A stretch of 64,000 nt of DNA from Levilactobacillus lanxiensis (lineage in GTDB: Bacteria; Bacillota; Bacilli; Lactobacillales; Lactobacillaceae), in the NCBI RefSeq assembly GCF_016861655.1, contig NZ_BOLN01000005.1, positions 62,001 to 126,000 of the forward strand. The letters are read 5' to 3'. Positions 1 through 6,843 of this stretch are shown here, in pieces. The number at the start of each line of letters is the position of its first letter. Within the stretch, counting starts at the first letter, position 1. The notes under the pieces were generated by a model, which was not told the DNA's origin, made no database searches, and saw only the letters and a program-made list of their open reading frames with translations. The position numbers and the translations under genes are program-made.

Positions 1-396
1 GACCAGCCCGGTCTTCTCGTGGATGGCATCTGAGTAGCCATCGGCCTTCAATTGGTCCGCAATTTCACTGGTCTGTTTGGACTGCCAAACAACCGCATGG
101 TAAATGGGTTCGCCGGTCTTCTTGTCCCAGATGATCGCCGTTTCCCGTTGGTTGGTGATCCCGATACCCCGGACCTTGTAAGGTTGTACGTCTGAATCGA
201 TTAACGCATCAGAAATAACGGATTGCACTGCATTCCAGATTTCATTTGCGTCATGTTCGACCCAACCTGGTTGCGGGAAGTACTGGTGAAATTCACGCTG
301 TGCCTGTCCCGCAATTTGGCCGTGCCGGTCGAATAAAATAGCCCGGGTACTCGTCGTCCCTTCGTCAATTGCCATCATGTATTGTTGATCACTCAT
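1..396 (-). CDS. glpK: Glycerol kinase, N-terminal part (runs off the window)
   Basis: GlpK phosphorylates glycerol to glycerol 3-phosphate with ATP in the cytoplasm. Only the first 132 codons are present; the gene continues beyond base 1. The translated start reads [20 protein letters not shown], the FGGY-kinase phosphate-binding motif DEGTTSTRA, followed by the HDANEIW and GITNQRET segments typical of glycerol kinases. ATG at 396-394 is preceded by GGAGAG at a normal distance. The kinase family is secure; the glycerol specificity rests on the GITNQRET and WVEHD stretches and cannot be confirmed without the C-terminal half. Confidence 0.9.
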   Translation of the reverse strand, partial: MSDQQYMMAIDEGTTSTRAILFDRHGQIAGQAQREFHQYFPQPGWVEHDANEIWNAVQSVISDALIDSDVQPYKVRGIGITNQRETAIIWDKKTGEPIYHAVVWQSKQTSEIADQLKADGYSDAIHEKTGLV

Positions 397-464
397 CGTT
401 CAACTCTCCATTCATTCGTTCGTTAGCGACGGCCTAATTTTGCCGTGATGTCGCACTTGTTACT

Positions 465-493
465 AGTATACCGAAAACGACCGCGTTAGCCAA
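465..493 (-). promoter_or_regulatory. Sigma-A promoter for glpK
   Basis: Minus strand: -35 TTGGCT (complement of 488-493), 17-nt spacer, -10 TATACT (complement of 465-470). It lies about 70 nt upstream of the glpK start. An AAACGTTT core next to the -35 box resembles a catabolite-control (cre) half pattern, but the match is too weak to call. Confidence 0.6.
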
Positions 494-508
494 ACGTTTT
501 TCAAAATG

Positions 509-550
509 AAACCGCCACCAATACCGGTATATCGGACTTGGTGGCGGTTT
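509..550 (-). terminator. Intrinsic terminator after the tautomerase gene
   Basis: A perfect 12-bp stem (509-520 pairs with 539-550) with an 18-nt loop sits just past the tautomerase stop. On the minus strand it is followed by TTTCATTTT, so it fits a terminator between the tautomerase and glpK. Confidence 0.7.
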
Positions 551-571
551 ATAAGTTTTCGCAAATATTTA

Positions 572-760
572 TTACTTTTCGTCGCTCTTCAAAACGCCGG
601 CCACACCGTAACGGTTAGGCTGCATTTCGCGTAAGATGACGTGCACGTGTTCGGCTGGAGCGCCGGTGTTCTTGGTCACAGCAGTGGTGACGTCTTGAAC
701 CAAGGCCTTCAATTGGTCTTGTGAACGGCCAGCAATCAAATCGATGTTAACAATTGGCAT
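572..760 (-). CDS. 4-oxalocrotonate tautomerase family enzyme
   Basis: A 62-residue protein of the 4-oxalocrotonate tautomerase superfamily, which isomerises enol/keto acids using an N-terminal proline after Met removal. The sequence begins MPIVNID, so Pro2 becomes the catalytic Pro1. The small beta-alpha-beta fold length and the motif VHVILREM match the family; the natural substrate cannot be told. The ATG at 760 has an AGAAGGGAACG ribosome site. The gene is single, with its own promoter (795-823) and terminator (509-550). It is compact and shows no sign of damage. Confidence 0.9.
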   Translation of the reverse strand: MPIVNIDLIAGRSQDQLKALVQDVTTAVTKNTGAPAEHVHVILREMQPNRYGVAGVLKSDEK

Positions 761-794
761 TTAATTTCGTTCCCTTCTGTATGTGAATAGTCAT

Positions 795-823
795 ATTATA
801 CCGGTAAATACCATAAGCGACAA
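795..823 (-). promoter_or_regulatory. Sigma-A promoter for the tautomerase gene
   Basis: Minus strand: -35 TTGTCG (complement of 818-823), exactly 17-nt spacer, perfect -10 TATAAT (complement of 795-800), about 30 nt upstream of the start codon. Confidence 0.75.
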
Positions 824-1124
824 GGTGTTTACACTTTTCAGATGGCAATCCTAGGAAACTAGTTTCTGGGAGAACTCAATTAATCAACGAATTAAATTAA
901 ACATACAAATGTCTAATTTTTCTTCTGATAACTTTTGAAATTTTATGCGGAATGATGACGATATTTGAATTTAAATACATATTTAGCATTTCTTGTCATT
1001 GTCTTCGTCAGAACTTACCAATCCACATAAATTTCTCATACAATCTATAGCAATTTCACTATTCATTTTCTTACTGTATTCATAAAATTGGTCTTCAAAT
1101 CTATTCGCATTTACTTCTAGCTAC
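824..1124. other. AT-rich gap with a possible gene remnant
   Basis: No intact gene seen. On the minus strand a frame of 45 codons is open from about 1120 to 985 (peptide with EDQFYEYSKKMNSEIAIDCM) but it has no ribosome site or upstream start. It directly follows the stop of hsdS cassette a and may be the eroded 3' end of a gene lost when the cassette region formed. The base composition is clearly more AT-rich than the housekeeping regions, like the adjacent RM locus. Confidence 0.3.
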
Positions 1125-1616
1125 TTAAGTCCATCCAAACCGGTTACGTTCATTGGCAACGATAAGGTTATCCACTATAGAACATAAGCTACCAATAGAT
1201 TTTTGTTCCTCAATATGGACTGGAACAATATATTTGTGCTCAGAAACATTTGTCCAATCTGCTCTTGGCATTTTTGTCCCCGAAGTTATATTTGCAACCA
1301 GCTGAAACTCTTTGCTTTGTATTAATGCGTAAACAAAACTTGTTGATATTTTTTCCCTAGGCCTCAAAACCCAGAAATCCCCAACTGCTGTTCCTGAAAA
1401 CTTTGCTAAAAACCATTTCTTTAGATATGGTCGCAATTTACCGTATACTATATCGCCTGCTGTAAAAGCAACTCCCTTCTTCGTAGTTGCATTACAGATA
1501 CCTTTTAATTGACCATATTCAGGAATAACATTTTCGTATTCTACCTGTGGAAAATCGCTTTTATTTTGCCCAGCAGTGATTCTAGTAACTATTTCGCCTA
1601 ACTTACGCTGCTCCCA
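1125..1616 (-). pseudogene. Silent hsdS cassette a (one target recognition domain)
   Basis: This encodes one target recognition domain of a type I specificity subunit, from WEQRKLGE (codon W at 1616-1614) through a unique TRD to HIEEQKSIGSLCSIVDNLIVANER, then a stop after a few unrelated residues. The frame is open further upstream to 1709, but that part is antisense to cassette b and contains no credible ribosome site, so I treat it as promoterless and startless. It is flanked by repeat R1 (TTGGGAGCAGCGTAAG, complement of 1602-1617) and R2 (1150-1166), both also present in the expressed hsdS genes. It most likely acts as donor sequence for recombination into hsdS. Alternative: merely a decayed gene fragment. 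Confidence 0.75.
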
Positions 1617-1672
1617 AACGTAAGGCAAAAATACAACGAAATAACTGGTTTTGCTTGGGAGCAGCGTAAGTT
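1600..1672. repeat. 18-bp inverted repeat R1 between cassettes a and b
   Basis: AACTTACGCTGCTCCCAA at 1600-1617 and its exact inverse TTGGGAGCAGCGTAAGTT at 1655-1672, 37 nt apart. The shared 16-bp core recurs inside both expressed hsdS genes (complement at 3836-3851 and 4526-4541). It encodes the conserved WEQRKL start of each second recognition domain, so crossover there keeps the reading frame. Confidence 0.9.
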
Positions 1673-2210
1673 GGGAGAAGTAAGTCGCATATTTGATGGA
1701 ACCCACCAAACGCCCAATTATCAGCCTAGTGGGGTACCTTTCCTAAGTGTAGAGAATATAAAGACCTTAGACACAAACAAATTTATTTCTAAAAAGGACT
1801 TTGCTGATAATTTTAAAGTGTTCCCCCAAAAGGGTGACATCTTAATGACAAGAATTGGTGATGTAGGAACGCCTCAAGTAGTTAACCGTGAGGGAAATAT
1901 TGCTTACTATGTAAGTTTGGCATTAATTAAACCACAAGTTGATTCATTCTTTTTGAAATATGAAATTGAATCGTCTGAATTTCAAAAGGAATTGTGGAAG
2001 CGAACCCTTCATGTGGCTTTTCCAAAGAAAATAAATAAAATTGATATTGGAAAAATTACAGTAAGCTTTCCCAAGAGAGATGAACAAATTAAGGTTGGAC
2101 ATATCCTTATGTTTTTAGAAGCCCTTATCGTTGCCAATGAACGACAAGGAAAAATCGCACTAATCTTCTCAATGCGATTTTTCAAACTATATTTAACGGA
2201 TTACGTATAA
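1656..2210 (+). pseudogene. Silent hsdS cassette b (one target recognition domain)
   Basis: Plus-strand cassette, opposite to the rest of the RM locus. The frame begins within R1 as WEQRKLGEVSRIFDGTHQ, runs through a complete TRD different from those of the other copies, and reaches EALIVANERQ at repeat R2 (2124-2140), then ends after about 25 unrelated residues at 2210. There is no ATG, ribosome site or promoter before it; the only start option in R1 is a TTG at 1671. Inversion between R1 here and R1 in the truncated hsdS (4526-4541) would fuse this domain in frame to that gene. Best read as a storage cassette of the specificity shufflon. Confidence 0.78.
2150..2182. terminator. Bidirectional terminator between recombinase gene and cassette b
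   Basis: Perfect 10-bp stem AAAAATCGCA/TGCGATTTTT (2150-2159 with 2173-2182). U-runs are available on both strands, so it can end the recombinase transcript (minus) and any transcript through cassette b (plus). It lies within the final codons of cassette b. Confidence 0.65.
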
Positions 2211-2211
2211 T

Positions 2212-3129
2212 TTAGATAAGACTTGCCAAATGTTTCATCACCTTATCATTATCCTGATTCTCCAATTCTTGAATGATATGAATATAAGTTTGTTGGGTGG
2301 TTGTCATATTAGAATGACCTAATCTCCGTGCTACAGATGCAATACTTACGCCAGCGTATAACAACAGTGAGGCGTGTGTGTGTCGTAGCCCATGAACTGA
2401 GATAACTGGCACCTGGGCTCGCTTACACAGCCGTTCCAAATAATGATTAACAGTATCGTTGTAAACCTTACCTTGAACAAATATTGGCTTATCCTCTGGC
2501 AGATGCTTCGTTAGCTGGGAAAATTGAATAACCGTTTGCCAATCTAACGGGATTTTCCTCACTGATGACTCGTTTTTAGTAGGCGCAAATCCACCAAGGG
2601 ACGACTTATAATCCCATGTTTTATCAACGGTTAGTGTCTGATGCGCAAAATCAAACGAATCCGGTGTAACTCCCAACGCCTCCGCAAATCTTAATCCGGT
2701 TTTTGAAATCAGAAGAATAAAATAATCCCAATTCACCTCACCAGCCAAATCTAGTTCGTTCAACAACGCCTGTAGCTCGTACTGGTGTAAAAATTTTATC
2801 TTATGCTGTTGGTGGCTAGTTCCCTTGATAATCGCTTTTCTCGTAGGATCACGTCCAATCATCCCTTCCTCAAGAGCATCCAGTAAGGAGCTCTTTAAAT
2901 GGCGATGAAAGTCCATTGTGGTTTGCCGCTCATGTGTCTCAGCATAATCATTAAGCAATTGCTGATAGGTTAGTCGAGATAGTTCTTCCAGCGTCATGTT
3001 TGGTGCCAATGCAACCAATTGTTTATAGGTCATTTCATATTTTTGATAGGTCACTGGTCGTACCGCCCCCGCCTTATAGAGTTCCATCCATTGCTTAAAA
3101 TACTGACAAAATCGTACATTCTCCGTCAT
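2212..3129 (-). CDS. Tyrosine recombinase linked to the hsdS shufflon
   Basis: A 305-residue XerC/D-like site-specific recombinase. An N-terminal core-binding region (about 1-105) precedes the catalytic domain with Arg147 (TGLR), Lys185, His246-x-x-Arg249 (HGLRH), His272 (LGHSN) and nucleophile Tyr282 (QQTYIHI), so all six expected residues are present. ATG at 3129 has GGGGAGG 8 nt upstream. It sits between the expressed hsdS genes and the silent cassettes, as the recombinase does in the pneumococcal SpnIII (ivr) locus, where it inverts hsdS segments; that role here is inference. It lacks the partner xis and integration-site layout of a prophage, which argues against a phage integrase. It is probably transcribed alone, since a hairpin separates it from hsdS. 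Confidence 0.88.
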   Translation of the reverse strand: MTENVRFCQYFKQWMELYKAGAVRPVTYQKYEMTYKQLVALAPNMTLEELSRLTYQQLLNDYAETHERQTTMDFHRHLKSSLLDALEEGMIGRDPTRKAIIKGTSHQQHKIKFLHQYELQALLNELDLAGEVNWDYFILLISKTGLRFAEALGVTPDSFDFAHQTLTVDKTWDYKSSLGGFAPTKNESSVRKIPLDWQTVIQFSQLTKHLPEDKPIFVQGKVYNDTVNHYLERLCKRAQVPVISVHGLRHTHASLLLYAGVSIASVARRLGHSNMTTTQQTYIHIIQELENQDNDKVMKHLASLI

Positions 3130-3150
3130 TTTATAAACCTCCCCAAAATA

Positions 3151-3189
3151 AATAAGCTATTCAATCACAGATAGACTGAATAACTTATT
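3151..3189 (-). terminator. Terminator after the hsd operon
   Basis: Imperfect 13-bp stem (3151-3163 with 3177-3189, one mismatch) followed on the minus strand by TATTTT. It separates the second hsdS stop from the recombinase ribosome site. Confidence 0.5.
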
Positions 3190-3286
3190 TATAATGAATT
3201 GTTATACAAAATGCGAGTAGATAAAATCGATACTTAAGTTTCCTTTCACCCAAGCAAAGCGAAATTGTCCTTGATACACAAATTAA

Positions 3287-4483
3287 TTAAACAAACATAT
3301 TTTGCATCAAATATTTCTTCAATTGCTTCAGTTCGTCGACCTTTTTCTCATTGGCAACGATAAGCTTACTAAGTAATTTATATGAGCTTGCAATTTCTTT
3401 TTGTTCTTCTAAACTAGGGTAACTTATCATAAAATTTTCAACATCCTTTTTTGTTATATTAGGATCCTTTCGACTACTTGCCGCCAACGGTTTCCACTCA
3501 CTAACTCTGACATTCAATTCAGCCAATAAAAAATATGGGTTTATGTATCCGTTAGGTTCAAAAGCTGACAAAGCCTGGTTAATTGTGGCCGGGAACGTTA
3601 AAATCCCTGTTCTACCGATTTGATTCATTCCACCATACATCGCAAGTAATACACTGTCCTTCTCTAATACATGCAGGCCTTTGAGTCCTGCTTTTGAAAC
3701 AAAAACTTGTGCTGATACAATCTTATAATTATTTAATTCTGTGGTTCTGATCCAAGGGGTCCCGGTTGAAGAGTAGTTTAAAGGGTCCTTTTTGGATGGT
3801 GTTTGTCCGGAATACACTTGATATAATTCCTTGAGCTTACGCTGCTCCCAAGGATCAGAGAAGCCCTTAAACCTCCACTCTACAGAGAATAACCTCTGTA
3901 GAGTTAGCTTTTTACAGTTTCTTAACTGATCAACCTTTTTCTTGTTTAAATCGATAAGGTTATCTACTTGGCTAATTACCAGACCAATCTTTTTCTGTTC
4001 TTTCAGAGCAGGAATGTTGATTTTTTGTTTCAGAAAGTCTTTAGCAACTATACTGGTCATCATTGTCGTTTTTGTTGTCGTTTTTTCCAAAATTCTCCCC
4101 ATAACATTTTCATCATGGATATAATATTTCCAGAAATTCATATCCATATTTATCTTAGGTCGAAAAACCACAAAAACATGGGAAACAATTCCATCCCCAA
4201 GATCATTCAGAACAAACCTACCTGAATGAAAATTTTTGCTTTTATTTCCCTCAAATGCTATATCTCCCTTCTTTAGGAAATTGTACGTCTTTAAATAAGG
4301 TTCTCTAACATCGACACTAGCTTCTTTCCATGACATCGTAGCGACCGAAATGATTTTGTCAGCAGAATAAGTCAGCTGTTTATTTTTTCCTTTTGATTCC
4401 GAAAACAGTTCAGAGAAAGTAACCTTTTCCCAGAAAGTATTACTAAAAAAAAGACGTGGAATTGCTTTGCTTGTAATTTTCAT
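3287..4483 (-). CDS. hsdS: Type I restriction-modification specificity subunit, full length
   Basis: A 398-residue HsdS, the subunit that binds DNA and sets the recognition sequence for the HsdM2S methylase and HsdR2M2S nuclease. Two recognition domains are visible: TRD1 about 15-185 (ending KEQKKIGLVISQVDNLIDLN), a central conserved helix with RFKGFSDPWEQRKL, and TRD2 about 218-385 ending LEEQKEIASSYKLLSKLIVANEKKVDELKQLK. Each half has the normal length. ATG at 4483 lies 25 nt past the stop of the upstream truncated hsdS, with GAGGAAGGA about 13 nt before it, a slightly long spacing. R1 (3836-3851) and R2 (3348-3364) flank TRD2, making it exchangeable with cassettes a and b. This is the only complete S subunit in the present arrangement. 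Confidence 0.88.
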   Translation of the reverse strand: MKITSKAIPRLFFSNTFWEKVTFSELFSESKGKNKQLTYSADKIISVATMSWKEASVDVREPYLKTYNFLKKGDIAFEGNKSKNFHSGRFVLNDLGDGIVSHVFVVFRPKINMDMNFWKYYIHDENVMGRILEKTTTKTTMMTSIVAKDFLKQKINIPALKEQKKIGLVISQVDNLIDLNKKKVDQLRNCKKLTLQRLFSVEWRFKGFSDPWEQRKLKELYQVYSGQTPSKKDPLNYSSTGTPWIRTTELNNYKIVSAQVFVSKAGLKGLHVLEKDSVLLAMYGGMNQIGRTGILTFPATINQALSAFEPNGYINPYFLLAELNVRVSEWKPLAASSRKDPNITKKDVENFMISYPSLEEQKEIASSYKLLSKLIVANEKKVDELKQLKKYLMQNMFV

Positions 4484-4507
4484 AGTAAACTAAAAATCCT
4501 TCCTCAA

Positions 4508-5200
4508 TCAATTTATGTATCCTAGCTTACGCTGCTCCCAAGGGTCAGAAAAGCCTTTGAATCTCCATTTGACGGAAAAAATTTTTTCCACCACAAGATT
4601 CTTTACCGCCTTTAATTCATTAACCCTTCTCTCACTTGCAACGATAAGATTGTCTAGCTTAAATAAAGTATCACCTATTCTTTTCTGCTCATCTTTGTTA
4701 CTTGGGAGCTCAAATGATGTACTCATAAAATCCACTGGAGAAATATTAAGCAATCCATGATTTCTTGCTCCCTCTGCGGCTACTTTAGAAATCTCTCGAT
4801 GCCAGCTTGACGTTTCGTAATATTGAGCTAAGAACTGCGGATCTGCCAAAATACTTTTAAAGGTAATATACAGTGTTGACACTGCCCCAGACTCATAGTT
4901 TTCAAGTCTCTTGACGGTACCAAATGGATAGCCTTTTGAATAACTTTTATTGTACGCAAATTCTCCACGAAGCAATAGAATGTAATTCGTCAGATTTTTA
5001 CTGGCCACGATTTTATTAAAGTAGTCTCTTTGATCGACAAGCCCTAGACCAGCTGAAATTGTAAGTGGCCGTGAAGTTTGTAGCTTGGAGTTCTTTCGGG
5101 TAACTCTATCTGCAACCTCGTTTAATCTTCGTTGCTCCCAAACGCCCTCAAAACCACGAAATCGTACCCGTGGCACTAATCTCTTCTTATCATCTATCAT
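4508..5200 (-). CDS. hsdS: Type I specificity subunit, truncated after the first recognition domain
   Basis: A 230-residue HsdS-like protein with one recognition domain (about 18-190, starting VWEQRRLNEVADRV and ending KDEQKRIGDTLFKLDNLIVASERR) plus the central helix RFKGFSDPWEQRKLG, then stops after only YIN. The break is immediately downstream of repeat R1 (4526-4541), the predicted crossover point. It overlaps hsdM by 4 nt (ATGA type), so it is the primary operon partner of the methylase. Half-size HsdS proteins are known to dimerise and remain active, so this could be functional; alternatively it is an acceptor waiting for a second domain. Its TRD differs from the other copies. Confidence 0.85.
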   Translation of the reverse strand: MIDDKKRLVPRVRFRGFEGVWEQRRLNEVADRVTRKNSKLQTSRPLTISAGLGLVDQRDYFNKIVASKNLTNYILLLRGEFAYNKSYSKGYPFGTVKRLENYESGAVSTLYITFKSILADPQFLAQYYETSSWHREISKVAAEGARNHGLLNISPVDFMSTSFELPSNKDEQKRIGDTLFKLDNLIVASERRVNELKAVKNLVVEKIFSVKWRFKGFSDPWEQRKLGYIN

Positions 5201-6843
5201 TTTAAAATCCTCTTAATAGCCTCAAGCTGCTGCTGAGCGACAGCGTCTTGACCAACCAAATCATCCAGCATATTTCCTAAATCAGACTGTAGGGTCTTAA
5301 TTTCATCATTTGTGCTCTGGATATCTGTGACCAACTTTTCCACATCAACGGGTGGTTCTTCCTCAAAAGTATCCACATAACGTGGGATATTTAGGTTAAA
5401 CTCATTCTCCTTGATTTCTGACAATTCAGCTCTATGAGCGTACTTGTCTACATCTTCACGGGTATTGTAGATCTCGATAATCTTATCAATATCCTCATCC
5501 CGCAAAATGTTTTGATTCTTTCCCTTTTCAAACTGCTGGGAAGCATCGATAAAGAAGATATCCTTCGTTGTCTTATGCTTTGAGAAGACCAGAATCGTTG
5601 TTGGAATTGAAGTGGAATAAAACAACTTGGCTGGCATCCCAATAACTGCATCAAGATAGTTTTTTTCAATCAATGCCTGCCGAATCGTTCCCTCAGCCGC
5701 ACCACGGAACAGCACCCCATGGGGTAAAACGATTGCCATTTTTCCTTCTTCAGAAAGGTGGTAAAGCCCATGCAGTAAGAAGGCAAAGTCCGCTTTAGAA
5801 GCTGGAGCTAACTTGCCATAGTCTTTGAATCGTGGATCTTTTAACTTATTAGCATTATTGTCCCACTTACTTGAGTACGGTGGGTTAGCGACAACGGCAT
5901 CAAAACTACGGGGATGATCCACACCGTCAGAATCAACGCCGTCGGGCCAATCCATTTCCAGCGTATCAGCGTTTCTTAAATCCATGTTTTGATATTCAAC
6001 ACCATGCATCATCAAGTTCATTCGTGCTAAGTTGAAAGTTGTGGTATTCAACTCCTGTCCATGGAAATGCACCCGATCATGATAGCCCTTTTCATTTAAG
6101 GCTTCCTGAACCGTTAATAGTAACGAGCCTGAACCCATTGTCGGGTCATAGACTGTGAACTGCGAACCACCCGATTGAAAATCAGTAGTAACTAAACGTG
6201 CCAGTACCTTAGATACTTCATGTGGTGTATAGAACTCTCCAGCCTTTTTCCCGGAGTTTCCGGCAAACTTAGCGATTAGATATTCGTAGACATCCCCTAA
6301 AATATCATGACCGGCTTTATCATTATATTCAAACTCATCAACTAATTTCACAATACGACTCAACGCCTGACCTCGTGAAACGGTATTATTTCCCAGCCGT
6401 GAATTGCCTAGGTTAACATCATTAAAAATCCCACGGAAGTCCTTTTGCGAATTCGAATTGATTTGCGCATTGGTATTGAACTCATCAAACATATCTTGGA
6501 AATCTGATGGCTTGATATGACCGTTCTTAACTTTATCCGTAATTGTCCGCCAGGTAAATTGCGGGGCGATTGCATAGCCCAATTCACTGGCTGCGTCTTG
6601 CAAGTAATCAGATACTTCATCTTCAGGAACGGCTAAGTACGCGTCATTTAATGTTTGGTTAGGTTGCAGGTCAAATAGCCCGGTCCGTTGCCAATGCATT
6701 TCCTGATGTTCTGACAAATACCGATAAAACATGAACCCTAAAATATAGTTCCGGAATTCACTGGCATCCATGTTCCCTCGTAAATCGTTGGCCATGGCCC
6801 ATAACTGTGATGTAATGTCTTGTGCTTCTTCTCTCTTACTCAT
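5197..6843 (-). CDS. hsdM: Type I restriction-modification methyltransferase subunit
   Basis: A 548-residue N6-adenine methyltransferase acting with HsdS. An N-terminal helical domain (HsdM_N, about 8-140, with RNYILGFMFYRYLSE) precedes the catalytic domain: GEFYTP at 202-207, SAM-binding DPTMGSGS at 233-240 and catalytic NPPY at 320-323. A C-terminal coiled segment follows, as usual for contact with HsdS. The length matches the family and nothing is missing. The start overlaps the hsdR stop by 4 nt and its own stop overlaps hsdS by 4 nt, indicating translational coupling hsdR-hsdM-hsdS. Confidence 0.96.
   Translation of the reverse strand: MSKREEAQDITSQLWAMANDLRGNMDASEFRNYILGFMFYRYLSEHQEMHWQRTGLFDLQPNQTLNDAYLAVPEDEVSDYLQDAASELGYAIAPQFTWRTITDKVKNGHIKPSDFQDMFDEFNTNAQINSNSQKDFRGIFNDVNLGNSRLGNNTVSRGQALSRIVKLVDEFEYNDKAGHDILGDVYEYLIAKFAGNSGKKAGEFYTPHEVSKVLARLVTTDFQSGGSQFTVYDPTMGSGSLLLTVQEALNEKGYHDRVHFHGQELNTTTFNLARMNLMMHGVEYQNMDLRNADTLEMDWPDGVDSDGVDHPRSFDAVVANPPYSSKWDNNANKLKDPRFKDYGKLAPASKADFAFLLHGLYHLSEEGKMAIVLPHGVLFRGAAEGTIRQALIEKNYLDAVIGMPAKLFYSTSIPTTILVFSKHKTTKDIFFIDASQQFEKGKNQNILRDEDIDKIIEIYNTREDVDKYAHRAELSEIKENEFNLNIPRYVDTFEEEPPVDVEKLVTDIQSTNDEIKTLQSDLGNMLDDLVGQDAVAQQQLEAIKRILK

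Noticed and set aside
485-505. cre (CcpA) site at the glpK promoter
   Set aside because: Only the AAACGTTT core matches; the outer TG and CA positions do not.
2212-3129. Prophage integrase
   Set aside because: No phage genes, attachment site or tRNA nearby; placement within the hsdS locus fits a shufflon recombinase better.
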